Shown: positions 29,681 to 37,632, counted from the stretch's first letter. The stretch is 64,000 bases of DNA from Streptomyces sp. WMMC500 (GCF_027497195.1 NZ_CP114905.1:4661001-4725000); one strand, 5' to 3'. Notes: generated by a model from the letters alone, not told the origin. Program-made: numbers and translations.

Positions 29681-30235
29681 ATGGATCTTCAACAGGGTGA
29701 ACGGGTCGCCGCAGCCCCGGCGGTCGTCATATCCCGTCCCGGCAGGCGCATGGAGACAGTTGAGTACTACCGCTCCCTGCTGCTGTTCGCTGAGGCACCT
29801 GACTGCCTTCGAGCGGCCCGGAGCCTGGTGCGGTCCACGCTGACGGACTGGGGCCTGGCTGAGCTTGTCGACGACGTCCAATTGGCTGTGTCTGAACTCG
29901 TGGGGAACGTCGTCCATCACGCCGTCCCCGACAAGTGCCTCATGTGGCCGGGGACGCACCGCGGCATTGACGTGGTGCTGAAGAGGTGGCCGCAGTGGCT
30001 GTTCGTCGGTGTGTCGGATGAGGACTCCAACCCGCCCACCTGCCCGGCAGGCGAGACCTTCTCGCCCGACCTGGTCAACGGCATGGCGGAAGCTCTGTTA
30101 CCTGATCACGGGCGCGGTCTGCTGATCGTTCAGAGTCTGGCTGACGCGCTGTGGTGGGTGCCGCAGGAGGAAGGCGGCAAGACGGTCTACTGCCGCTTCG
30201 ACCTCGACGGCGAACTTCGGAACTGGCCGCCGTAG
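29681..30235 (+). CDS. RsbW-like ATP-binding (HATPase_c) protein, putative anti-sigma factor kinase
   Basis: 184 residues. The GHKL ATPase motifs are present: N-box SELVGNVVHHAV, G1 box VSDEDSNPP and G2 box GRGLLIVQSLAD. This is the RsbW/SpoIIAB-type single-domain class, very expanded in Streptomyces. ATG 29681 lies 6 bases after GGAGGG; an internal ATG at 29750 is less well placed. It is divergent from the HTH/TPR regulator with a 193-bp shared promoter region. The sigma factor or partner it might control is not in the element. Confidence 0.85.
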   Translation: MDLQQGERVAAAPAVVISRPGRRMETVEYYRSLLLFAEAPDCLRAARSLVRSTLTDWGLAELVDDVQLAVSELVGNVVHHAVPDKCLMWPGTHRGIDVVLKRWPQWLFVGVSDEDSNPPTCPAGETFSPDLVNGMAEALLPDHGRGLLIVQSLADALWWVPQEEGGKTVYCRFDLDGELRNWPP

Positions 30236-30393
30236 CAGTGCCTGGCCGTCCCTCCTCGCCGTGTTCGTGGGGCGAATGACGGCCTGGGCCGGAGACAGTC
30301 GGTCTCCGGTGCAAGGGGCGTGACTTCCTGGCTGATCGCCGGGCTCCCCACCCGGTGCCAGGGGGTCACGCCTCACACAACTTCAGACCGAGA

Positions 30394-30492
30394 CCGGGCC
30401 ACCCGTCTGCCCTAGGAAGCGTGGGGTGGCCCGGCTGGGGACGCGACGGTCCCCGGTGCCTGATGGTACCGGGGCCGTCGCTCTGCGTTTTT
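30394..30492 (+). terminator. Two strong hairpins with T-run after the ATPase gene
   Basis: The first hairpin is a perfect 11-bp stem CCGGGCCACCC/GGGTGGCCCGG (30394-30404 and 30424-30434). The second is GACGG-T-CCCCGGT/ACCGGGG-CCGTC (30445-30479), followed by TTTTT at 30488-30492. They lie in the 314-bp gap 30236-30549, which otherwise shows no gene. Confidence 0.65.
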
Positions 30493-30549
30493 GCTCTGGG
30501 CCAAGGAAGTTGACGATCCGTTACATAGATCGGGACAGAGGTGGATCAC

Positions 30550-30846
30550 GTGTCCGGAGCTGGTGAGGACAGGCTGAACGACGGGTTGGACGTCTTCGCG
30601 CTCGACGCTGGCCTGTGGAACTCCAGCGTCGATTACGTGGCGGGCTGGCGTGAGGCGAGCCGGGCCGCGGACCGGCTGAACCGGGCGTTGCTGGCTGCTG
30701 GGGTGGAGCTGTCCCGGGTGCGGGCGGTGGCCGACGCCAACCAGGACGGGCGCGGTGTAGTGCGGCTGGCGGGCTGGCCGGCCGCTGTGGAACAGCTCGC
30801 CGTGCTCCTGGAGAACGCGGCCGGTGACGTGGGCGGTGCGTCGTGA
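30550..30846 (+). CDS. Hypothetical small protein of the element
   Basis: 98 residues, no recognisable family. It is mostly helical, with a segment AGWREASRAADRLNRALLAAGVE and a hydrophobic C-terminal helix EQLAVLLENAA. GTG 30550 is preferred to GTG 30541 because GAGG precedes it by eight bases. It stands alone between the terminator hairpins and the long palindrome, on the plus strand. Codon usage is GC-rich and typical of actinomycete coding DNA. Confidence 0.6.
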   Translation: MSGAGEDRLNDGLDVFALDAGLWNSSVDYVAGWREASRAADRLNRALLAAGVELSRVRAVADANQDGRGVVRLAGWPAAVEQLAVLLENAAGDVGGAS

Positions 30847-30907
30847 TGCGGTTCGGTGGTCGCGTGTCCGGCCAGGGTGTGCGTCGTCGGCTGGAGAGGG
30901 TTTGGGC

Positions 30908-31036
30908 GGTAGCTGCCATGGGGCGAGAGAGCAGGGGGCCTTACGCTGGCCGGGCGAATCGGGCAGGTACCTGGCCTGCCCGTTGTTGTGCCCGATTGGC
31001 CCCCTGCTCTTCGAGGCTCGCCCCATGGGAGCTGCC
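30908..31036. repeat. 129-bp imperfect palindrome, candidate replication or transfer origin
   Basis: Nested arms pair across the region: 30908-30927 with 31017-31036 (2 mismatches in 20), AGAGCAGGGGGCC at 30928-30940 with 30998-31010, ATCGGGCA at 30957-30964 with 30989-30996, and an inner GGGCAGG/CCTGCCC (30961-30967, 30975-30981). It lies in the 407-bp gene-free gap 30847-31253 of the element. Such large hairpins are typical of single-strand origins of rolling-circle replicons; a transfer locus is another option. Confidence 0.7.
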
Positions 31037-31253
31037 TAAAGCCTCGGAAGCCGACGACCCCCAGCCCCGCGCACCCCGGCAGACCTCGGACGGTCAGCTT
31101 CTCCCCGAATCCTGCGCGTTGCGGGGTGGGGCGCTGGCCGTCCGGCCGGGACCGGCGGGCACGCCGCACGCCCGGCCGGGGCGGCACGGGCGCCCGGCGC
31201 GCCGCAGGCGCGCCCTTGAGGAAGTAGAGAAAGTTTCGACCGATCCCCGGCCC

Positions 31254-32036
31254 TCAGCCGCGGTTGCCGCGGGCGGCTGCTGCTTTGTCGGCGGTGATGC
31301 GGTAGGCGAGTTGGGCGCGGTCCGCTCCGGTGCGGAGTTCTTCGAGGAGCAGGGGCCGGTCGTCGGTGCCGTGGGTGGTGCGGGCCAGGTGGATGACCGG
31401 TGTGGCGTCGGGGAGTTGCAGGGCGGTCCGCTCGTCGGGCAGGGGCATGCGGGCGCGTACCGTCTCGGACCACCACAGCGTGTGCCCGGCCTCGGTGAGC
31501 AGTGCGTAGATCGCATCCGGCTCGCTGTCCGGTGCCTCGGCGAGCGTGTCGACGCCCTCGGCGACTTCGAACGGGATGGTCGTGCGGTGCAACGCGCGGG
31601 TGCCGGTGGCCGGATCGATGAGCAGACGGTCACAGACGAAGATCGCTTCTTCGGCGTCCAGTCCGAGGAGCGTGCCGGTGGCCTGGCTGGTGTGAGAGCG
31701 GTAGACCGCGGGGTCCTCGGAGGTGGTCCACTCGATGCCGTCCGCCGAGGTGAACTGTCCGCCGCGGCTGCGAGTGACGCGCCGGTTGATGGTGAGCGCG
31801 GGGGTTCCGGTGGTGCGGACGAAGCTGCCTTTGCCGTGGCGGACTTCGATGAGCCCTTCCGCGCGCAGGGCGGCGATGGCGTTGCGGACGGTGGGGCGGG
31901 AGACCTGGTAGCGGGCGATGAGCTGGGTCTCGGACGGCAGTGGTGCGCCGGCTTCGAACTCACCGGACAGGATCGCTTCCCGGATGGCGGCGGCGACCTG
32001 CTGGTAGAGGGCTCCGGGGCGCTGGATCTCACTCAT
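31254..32036 (-). CDS. GntR-family repressor with UTRA domain (KorSA-like)
   Basis: 260 residues. The winged HTH is LYQQVAAAIREAILSGEFEAGAPLPSETQLIARYQVSRPTVRNAIAAL (about residues 8-56) with the GKGSFV wing. A UTRA effector domain occupies about 95-240. In pSAM2, KorSA is a GntR protein that represses the replication/transfer activator, and AICEs commonly carry one. ATG 32036 follows GAAGGTG; the upstream extension to 32138 overlaps the operator region and is unlikely. Two operator-like palindromes lie between it and the divergent transfer operon. No pra-like target gene is present, so it probably represses the divergent operon directly. Confidence 0.88.
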   Translation of the reverse strand: MSEIQRPGALYQQVAAAIREAILSGEFEAGAPLPSETQLIARYQVSRPTVRNAIAALRAEGLIEVRHGKGSFVRTTGTPALTINRRVTRSRGGQFTSADGIEWTTSEDPAVYRSHTSQATGTLLGLDAEEAIFVCDRLLIDPATGTRALHRTTIPFEVAEGVDTLAEAPDSEPDAIYALLTEAGHTLWWSETVRARMPLPDERTALQLPDATPVIHLARTTHGTDDRPLLLEELRTGADRAQLAYRITADKAAAARGNRG

Positions 32037-32087
32037 CTCGGCACCTTCGTCTTCCCGTCGTCGTAGGCACGTCGCACGCGCGACATC

Positions 32088-32155
32088 ACTCGTCAGAATA
32101 AGTAGTTGCTTCCGTGCTGTACAGCTCCCCATACTCATAACTCGTCAGGACAAGT
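32088..32155. promoter_or_regulatory. Pair of ACTCGTC-N2-GACAAGT operator-like sites
   Basis: ACTCGTCAGGACAAGT (32140-32155) is a near-perfect palindrome of ACTnGTC-N2-GACnAGT. A second copy with a degenerate right half, ACTCGTCAGAATAAGT, lies at 32088-32103, 52 bp away. Both are in the 171-bp gap between the GntR gene and the divergent transfer operon, where a KorSA-type repressor would bind. Confidence 0.6.
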
Positions 32156-32207
32156 GACGTCAGACGGAAGGGTCTGGTGTCCCCAACAGGCCAGGGAGGC
32201 CGAAGCA

Positions 32208-32552
32208 ATGCAGTCCATACCTGTGGACACCGGGCGGCTGGGCGTACTGCGGTGCGCCATCGCCCCCGAAGCGAAGATCGTCAACCCCGACACCAAGGAG
32301 GTCAGGAAGGACAAGGACGGCAACACCGTCTACACCGTGGCCGTCACGGTCAGGCAAGATGCCCGCCGCATCTCGGTGATTGAGATCGCCGTAGCCGGTG
32401 AACCGAAGGGGATCGAGGAAGGGCAGATCCTCAAGGTCAGCGGACTGACCGCGTTCGCCTGGCAGATGGGCGACCGGCACGGCATCAGCTTCCGCGCCGA
32501 CTCGATCACCCCCGCACCCGGCCCGCCGGTCAAGGGCGGTGAGGCGCGATGA
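32208..32552 (+). CDS. Small conserved element protein preceding the FtsK gene
   Basis: 114 residues, predicted mostly beta (GRLGVLRCAIAPEAKIVN, YTVAVTVRQDARRISVIEIAVAGEPKGIEEGQILKVSGLTAFAWQMGDRHGISFRADSI). Proteins of this form often precede FtsK-type translocase genes in Streptomyces integrated elements; the role is unknown. The beta-rich pattern with a G-x-Lys-V-S-G turn would suit an OB-like nucleic-acid-binding fold, which is a guess. ATG 32208 follows GGGAGG by about 10 bases. The stop overlaps the next ATG in an ATGA junction. Confidence 0.75.
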   Translation: MQSIPVDTGRLGVLRCAIAPEAKIVNPDTKEVRKDKDGNTVYTVAVTVRQDARRISVIEIAVAGEPKGIEEGQILKVSGLTAFAWQMGDRHGISFRADSITPAPGPPVKGGEAR

Positions 32553-33850
32553 ACTGGATCCTGATCGCGTTAGCCGCCGCGGTTCTGGCGTGGGTGCTGG
32601 TCGTCGGCAACCTGCTCAAGCGGCACCGGCCGGCCTGGCACTGGTACCTCACCGGCTACCCGATCACGGCATGCCGGGTGCTGGTCACCTGGCGCCGCGT
32701 CGCCATCCTCACCGACCTGGCCGTCTCCCACCGCCCGCCCCGCGGACTCCTCGGCGACCTGATCGTCAAGGGCGAGGCACTGCGCCCGGCACCCCCGCGG
32801 ATCTCCTTCCCCCGCTCCACGCGCCTGGGCCTGAACGTCATGGTGCGGCTCCACCCCGGGCAGACACCGGCGGTGTTCGTGGCGGCGGCCGACGCACTGG
32901 CGCACGCCTGGAAGGTCCACGCGGTCCGTGTCACCTCCCCCCGGCGCGGGCACGTGTTGTTGACCGCAACCGCCACCGATCCCCTGGCGCGGCCTGGTCT
33001 GGTCACGGCCAAGCCCCGGCTGCTGACCGCGGTCCTTGGCGCGCTGGAGAACGGCGGCGCGTGGGTGATGGATTTTCTGCTGGTGCCGCACTGGCTCATC
33101 GCCGGTGCCACCCGATCCGGGAAGTCCACCCTCCTCGCCCGTCTGGTCGCGCAGCTCGCACCCCAACCCGTCGCCCTCGTCGGCATCGACTGCAAAGGCG
33201 GCATGGAACTCGGCCTATTCACCGACAGGTTGAGCGCGCTGGCCACCTCACGCCGCGAAGCGGTCGCCGTCCTCGGAGCGCTGGTGGTCGAGACACAGGA
33301 CCGGATGAGTATCTGCCGTGAGGCGGGCGTCCGCTCGATCTGGGAGCTGCCGGGCAAGCAACGGCCGGTGCCCGTCGTCGTCCTCGTCGACGAGTTGGCA
33401 GAGCTGTACCTGTCCGACGGCACCCGCCCCAGCAAGGCGGAGACAGAGCAGTGCTCCACCTACCTGCTGCGCCTGGCCCAGCTCGGCGCCGCCCTCGGCG
33501 TCCATCTGGTCATCGCTGGGCAGCGCATCGGCTCTGACCTCGGCCCCGGCGCCACCGCACTACGCGCCCAACTCAGCGGCCGGATCTGCCACCGGGTCAA
33601 CGACCCCGGCACCGCCGAAATGGCCCTCGGGGATCTGAACAAGGACGCCGTGACCGTCGCCCAGTCCATCACCCCTGACGAACAAGGCGTCGCCGTCCGC
33701 GCCGGCCCGGACGGCGGCTGGAGCCGCGCCCGCTCACACCTCACCACCGCCGAGGAAGCCACCACCACGGCGGCGACGTACGCCGAGACCACGCCCGTGC
33801 TGCCCGCACTCGACCGCGCTCTTCAGGCACTGAGGGGAGACGAGTCATGA
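32549..33850 (+). CDS. FtsK/SpoIIIE-type DNA translocase (Tra-like conjugation protein)
   Basis: 433 residues. Two N-terminal hydrophobic segments (about 2-20 and 28-55) anchor it in the membrane. The ATPase domain has Walker A GATRSGKST at residues 186-194 and Walker B VVVLVDELAEL near 280. HLVIAGQRIGSD and LSGRICHRVND follow, typical of the FtsK class. In AICEs this single protein drives transfer of double-stranded DNA between mycelia. It overlaps both neighbours by ATGA junctions, so the whole operon is translationally coupled. Confidence 0.92.
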   Translation: MNWILIALAAAVLAWVLVVGNLLKRHRPAWHWYLTGYPITACRVLVTWRRVAILTDLAVSHRPPRGLLGDLIVKGEALRPAPPRISFPRSTRLGLNVMVRLHPGQTPAVFVAAADALAHAWKVHAVRVTSPRRGHVLLTATATDPLARPGLVTAKPRLLTAVLGALENGGAWVMDFLLVPHWLIAGATRSGKSTLLARLVAQLAPQPVALVGIDCKGGMELGLFTDRLSALATSRREAVAVLGALVVETQDRMSICREAGVRSIWELPGKQRPVPVVVLVDELAELYLSDGTRPSKAETEQCSTYLLRLAQLGAALGVHLVIAGQRIGSDLGPGATALRAQLSGRICHRVNDPGTAEMALGDLNKDAVTVAQSITPDEQGVAVRAGPDGGWSRARSHLTTAEEATTTAATYAETTPVLPALDRALQALRGDES

Positions 33851-34044
33851 CCAGCGCGGGAACGGTCGTCTCGCTGGTGGTCCTCTTCGGGATCATCACC
33901 TTCCTCCTCGTCCGCTCCCGGGACGTACGCGCCTGGGAAGCGACCTGCATCGCCCTGTTCGGCATCTACCTCGGACAGACCCCCGTAATCCACACGGTCG
34001 ACGGCTTCATGACCTGGATCACCAGCGGCTTCGCCCACTTCTAG
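33847..34044 (+). CDS. Small two-helix membrane protein of the transfer operon (Spd-like position)
   Basis: 65 residues. One clear transmembrane helix (VVSLVVLFGIITFLLV, about 7-22) is followed by a weaker second one (ATCIALFGIYLG) and a short tail. Its ATG overlaps the translocase stop. Spread (Spd) proteins of Streptomyces plasmids are small membrane proteins in exactly this place, but sequence similarity is not claimed. It is followed 13 bases later by the zinc-finger peptide gene. Confidence 0.75.
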   Translation: MTSAGTVVSLVVLFGIITFLLVRSRDVRAWEATCIALFGIYLGQTPVIHTVDGFMTWITSGFAHF

Positions 34045-34057
34045 GAGGGCTACACAC

Positions 34058-34171
34058 ATGCCTATGCCTCGTGTCAGGTGCCCGCACTGCAAGGGAGAAG
34101 GCGCCCGCACCACCTGGACCGGAAGGCGGCGGCGCTGCCGCGTCTGCCGGGGTGCCGGAACCATCCGCTGA
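34058..34171 (+). CDS. 37-residue DnaJ-type CXXCXGXG zinc-finger peptide
   Basis: A tiny ORF with an excellent AGGAGGG ribosome site nine bases before ATG 34058. The product carries two CXXC knuckles, CPHCKGEG and CRVCRGAG, separated by an Arg-rich stretch. These are exactly two CXXCXGXG repeats like those in the DnaJ cysteine-rich domain, enough to bind one zinc. It sits between the small membrane protein and Rep in the plus-strand operon, and its 3' end overlaps the presumed 5' end of rep. A nucleic-acid or protein-binding accessory role in replication or transfer is inferred. Confidence 0.75.
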   Translation: MPMPRVRCPHCKGEGARTTWTGRRRRCRVCRGAGTIR

Positions 34172-35702
34172 ACCAACCAGGCAATCGATCAACGAAGAGG
34201 AGCAACGACATGGACGACAGCGCGCCATTCCCCGCCAACTCGGCCGCTACCGCGGCCCACCCTGGAAGGTCACCACCATCACCCCCGAGAACACCTGGGC
34301 TGGCAGGCGCGCCGTGCTCGACGTGGCGGCGCGCCTGTTCCAGCTCTCCGATACGGACCGCGACGCGATACGCCTCGCGCAAGACCCCCAGTTCCCCCGC
34401 TGGCTCCAACAGGTCACCGCCACCGGCGGGTGCGCCCATCCGATCCACCTCTCCGGCACCACCACCACACGCAACGCGGTGACCGGCGAGATCCTGCACC
34501 ACTACAACACCCGAACCGAACCCGGCGAACGCCTCCTCATCCGCTGCCGCAACCGCCGCACTACTGTCTGCCCGCCCTGCTCCCGCCTCCACGCCGGCGA
34601 CACCTACCACCTCGTCCGCGCCGGCCTCCTCGGCGGCAAGAACACCCCCACCACCGTTCGCGACCGACCCCGACTCTTCCTCACCCTCACCGCCCCCTCC
34701 TTCGGCGCCGTCCACCGCGCCGGCGAACGGTGCCGCCCCCGGCGGGAGCGAAGCGAGTGCGAACACGGCAGGCCCCTCAACTGCGGCGCCAGGCACGCCC
34801 CGGCAGACCCTCTCGTCGGCCAACCCCTCTGCCTCGGCTGCTACGACTACACGGCACACGTGCTGTGGCACGCACACGCGGGCAAGCTCTGGGACCGCTT
34901 CGTCCGTGGAGTCCGGCGCCACCTCGCCACCTCAGCCGGACTGGCACAGACGCGATTCCCCGAGCACGCACGACTGTCCTTCGCCCGGGTAGCAGAGTTC
35001 CAGCGACGTGCCGCCGTCCACATCCACGCTGTCGCGCGGCTGGACGGCCCCGCCGGACCGGATGATGAACCTCCCGCGTGGGGCAGCGAAGAACGGCTTA
35101 CGGAGGCCGTACGCGCCTCTGCGCGCCGCGTTGTCGTCCGCACGACGTACAGCCCCGCCGTGGGCGAGCTGGCGCTGCGATGGGGCACCGAGATCGACGC
35201 CCGGCCCTTGCACGCTCAGGACGGCAGCCCGGACGATGATGCCGTTGCTGCGTACGTCGCCAAGTACGTCACCAAGGGAGCGACTGACACAGGAGCGGGC
35301 ACGGATCGTCGGCTTTCCTCACGGGACGACATCGACGCGGCGCCGGTGAGCCCGCACGTGCGCGCCCTCATGGGCACCTGCTGGCGCCTCGGCGGCCGGC
35401 CCGAGTACGAGCCGCTGCATCTCCGTCGGTGGACACACGCGCTCGGCTACCGCGGCCACATCCTCACCAAGTCCCGGGCCTACTCAACGACGTACGCCGT
35501 GCTGCGCGCCGAGCGGGCCGACCACCAAGGGCAGAGCTTGCTGTCATCTGATCAGTCGGTGGTCGAGTCTCACTGGCGCTACGTCGGGTCCGGGCATTCT
35601 CCCGGAGCGGCATCGATTGCTGCGGGTCTTGCAGCGGACTTCGCCATGAACCGGGTGATGGCGCGGTGGGCCAATGACGGAGAAGGCGGTGATGCCGTCT
35701 GA
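34152..35702 (+). CDS. Replication initiator (RepSA-like, rolling-circle type); start uncertain
   Basis: About 516 residues from GTG 34152. The AICE/Streptomyces-plasmid Rep marks are the metal-binding HUH-type motif VHIHAVARLDG near residue 290 and the catalytic tyrosine motif VAAYVAKY at Tyr368. The N-terminal half has several Cys pairs (CPPC, CLGC), suggesting a zinc-stabilised domain. It should nick the element's double-strand origin and start replication after excision. The start is unclear: GTG 34152 has a poor site, while the best ribosome site and ATG (34210) are in a different frame. A later GTG near 34312 is also possible, as is a frameshift. Confidence 0.82.
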   Translation: MPEPSAEPTRQSINEEEQRHGRQRAIPRQLGRYRGPPWKVTTITPENTWAGRRAVLDVAARLFQLSDTDRDAIRLAQDPQFPRWLQQVTATGGCAHPIHLSGTTTTRNAVTGEILHHYNTRTEPGERLLIRCRNRRTTVCPPCSRLHAGDTYHLVRAGLLGGKNTPTTVRDRPRLFLTLTAPSFGAVHRAGERCRPRRERSECEHGRPLNCGARHAPADPLVGQPLCLGCYDYTAHVLWHAHAGKLWDRFVRGVRRHLATSAGLAQTRFPEHARLSFARVAEFQRRAAVHIHAVARLDGPAGPDDEPPAWGSEERLTEAVRASARRVVVRTTYSPAVGELALRWGTEIDARPLHAQDGSPDDDAVAAYVAKYVTKGATDTGAGTDRRLSSRDDIDAAPVSPHVRALMGTCWRLGGRPEYEPLHLRRWTHALGYRGHILTKSRAYSTTYAVLRAERADHQGQSLLSSDQSVVESHWRYVGSGHSPGAASIAAGLAADFAMNRVMARWANDGEGGDAV

Positions 35703-35840
35703 GTTCCGTCCGAAGAGACCCCACGACAAAGGGCTGCCAGGATGCCGTATCGCGTGCCTGGATAGAGAGGCAGTTGCGCGACTCTCCGCCGTTCTCCGAA
35801 GATCAGTTGCGACGTATTGGCGAGATCTTGGGGCTACAGC

Positions 35841-37409
35841 TCACACGGAAGTCCGCCACACGGGCGTAAGCAGCTCGGGATCGAACGGTTTGTTCCCCTT
35901 GCCGCCCGACACAGCGATGACTGCAATCAGCGCCTTCTTGATCGCCTCACGCTTCTGTGTGATCGTCTTCTTCTCCCAGGCTTCGCGGATATCTTCCCGG
36001 GCCTCTTCGGCCTCTGCCTTCAAAACCTCGTGCGCCCTCTGGTCGGCCCGCAGTTCTTTGACTCTCCGTTCGAGCACCGGCAAGTTGCGGAAGAACGCTT
36101 CGTCGTCAATGTCGGTGTCCTCGTCGTCATGCCAGCGTCGTTCCAGCTCCTTCCGGCTCTTGATGGCGCGTTCGAGTGCCTCGGCCTTGTCCCAGTCCGG
36201 TACGTCCTGAGCTTTGGCGGCTGCCTCCTCCTCCAGCTTGGCGATCACCAGCTCTTCAATGAGCTCGTCTGTCTTGTCGCCACGCTTCCAGGTTCCGTTG
36301 CATCCGCCGTAAAGCTTCGGCCTGCATGAGTAACCATGCTCGTACTTGAGCCACTTGTTCGCCCTGACTCCGACCATGGGGCAGTTGCACACGCTACCGT
36401 CGTCGAGAATCATTCCACAGCGGAGAATTCCCGTGAGCAGGTACTTGTGCGCAAGGCTGCCACGGGCGACCCCGGACTCTCCTCCGCCTCGCTCCCTGAT
36501 CTTTGCAGTGACCGCGTACCACTGCTTGGGCGTGATGATCGGTTCCCACTCACCGACAACGGGCTGATCGTCGCCGTCACGAACAAGCTCGCTCTTGACT
36601 TCCCGGTATCCACAGAGACGAGCGTTCTTGAGTACCTGTTTGACAGTTTGGTACTGGAAGGGGTTGCCGCGACTCGTGATGAATCCCGCCTCCTTCCACT
36701 GGCGGGTGATCTCGGAGATCGAGGCTCCGGCGATCACGTCGTGAACCGCTTTACGGATAGCCTCTGCCTCCTCGGGGCGCAGCGTGACTTTGTCGTCCTG
36801 CCAGCCGAAGGGACGCCATGCCGCGACGGACTGCCCTCGCATCGCTCGACTGCGATGACTGTTCCTCGTGCGTCGCTGCTTCTTTCGCGTCTCGCTGAGG
36901 GACATAGCGACTCCCAGCAACCCCTTGATCTCGAATCCTTCGGCGTACAGATCCTGGACGCCGTTCGAGTCGTGATAGACACGCCCCTCGTGGGCTGTGA
37001 ACGCCTTCAAGTACCGCTCCCAGTCGCTCGGTCGGCGGTACAGGCGGTCGTCGTTCGCGGCCATGACGCCGTGGATCGGGTAACCCTCCGGCGTCTGCCC
37101 CGCGGCAAGATCCGTGAGTAACTGCTCGAAATCGTCCCGGATCACGTCTTCCCTGCTGGCGCTCTTGTCGTTGTCCGTGTAGCGGTACACGACAAGCCAC
37201 CCGAGCTTGCGGGCATCCTCGGCCATGTCCCGGTGTTGGTCCTCTACGCCGTGCGCGTCCTTCACACGGCCGTCGAACGAGATCCGCGCGTAGCAGATAA
37301 CGCACTTGAGGTGCGGATCGGCGGCCAGCATGGCGCGCACTTCCTCAACGGACGGCAGTCCTTCGGGAACGCCTCGCAGCTTGCTGACCAACTCGTCGCG
37401 CCTGCTCAC
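35841..37409 (-). CDS. Large serine recombinase (phage/AICE integrase)
   Basis: 522 residues. The N-terminal resolvase domain contains the catalytic YARIS motif with Ser44, plus DNDKSAS and NDDRLYRRPSDWERY. A recombinase domain (HRSRAMRGQSVAAWRPFGW onward) and a zinc-ribbon region follow, with Cys in LRCGM, CNC, YSCRP and GGCNG, then a long coiled coil (about 405-490). This is the full large-serine-integrase architecture. The GTG start follows AGGAGGA. The gene reads inward from the right end, starting about 70 bp from attR, as expected. It catalyses attP x attB integration within thiC; excision would need a directionality factor not recognised here. Confidence 0.95.
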   Translation of the reverse strand: MSRRDELVSKLRGVPEGLPSVEEVRAMLAADPHLKCVICYARISFDGRVKDAHGVEDQHRDMAEDARKLGWLVVYRYTDNDKSASREDVIRDDFEQLLTDLAAGQTPEGYPIHGVMAANDDRLYRRPSDWERYLKAFTAHEGRVYHDSNGVQDLYAEGFEIKGLLGVAMSLSETRKKQRRTRNSHRSRAMRGQSVAAWRPFGWQDDKVTLRPEEAEAIRKAVHDVIAGASISEITRQWKEAGFITSRGNPFQYQTVKQVLKNARLCGYREVKSELVRDGDDQPVVGEWEPIITPKQWYAVTAKIRERGGGESGVARGSLAHKYLLTGILRCGMILDDGSVCNCPMVGVRANKWLKYEHGYSCRPKLYGGCNGTWKRGDKTDELIEELVIAKLEEEAAAKAQDVPDWDKAEALERAIKSRKELERRWHDDEDTDIDDEAFFRNLPVLERRVKELRADQRAHEVLKAEAEEAREDIREAWEKKTITQKREAIKKALIAVIAVSGGKGNKPFDPELLTPVWRTSV

Positions 37410-37477
37410 GTCTCCTCCTGGGGCCTCTGAAGGGGCTGTTGAACGCCCCTGCGCTCATATGGAGGATTTGATAATAC

Positions 37478-37490
37478 TCTGCTCGATGAA
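37478..37490. other. attR: right junction of the integrated element
   Basis: TCTGCTC (37478-37484) repeats the left core. To its left the sequence is AT-rich element DNA (GATAATAC), to its right native thiC codons (ATG AAG ATC AGC). From the two junctions attB reads AAGTTCTGCTCGATGAAG and attP reads ATACTCTGCTCAATGAAA, allowing for the uncertain crossover base. Confidence 0.8.
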
Positions 37491-37632
37491 GATCAGCAGA
37501 AGCATCACGGAACGCTTCGGCTCCGACGACTCCGCGGGGCTGAGCCCGGAGGAGATCGAACGCGGCATGCTGGAGAAGTCCAAGGAGTTCGCGGAGGCGG
37601 GCAACCGCGTCTACCTCCCGATCGCGGACTGA
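37478..37632 (+). pseudogene. thiC: Orphan native 3' end of thiC
   Basis: The frame reads CSMKISRSITERFG and continues to NRVYLPIAD and TGA at 37632. It is the GC-rich, ordinary Streptomyces ThiC C-terminus, homologous residue by residue to the element-encoded tail at 26703-26849. It has lost its promoter and 5' part. No ribosome site suits the ATG at 37486, so translation is not expected. Excision of the element would rejoin it to thiC. Confidence 0.92.

Noticed and set aside
34210..34482. Plus-strand ORF beginning MDDSAPFPANS with a very good ribosome site.
   Set aside because: Its product is Ser/Pro-rich with no family pattern, and the conserved Rep sequence lies in the other frame. Kept only as a question about the rep start.
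36534..36558. TTGTCGGTG on the minus strand within the integrase gene.
   Set aside because: No TAnnnT or CAnnnT box at the right distance, and the bases are explained by coding sequence.
37306..37632. An apparently independent 108-residue ORF spanning attR.
   Set aside because: Its C-terminal half is the displaced ThiC tail and its first part is antisense to the integrase gene.
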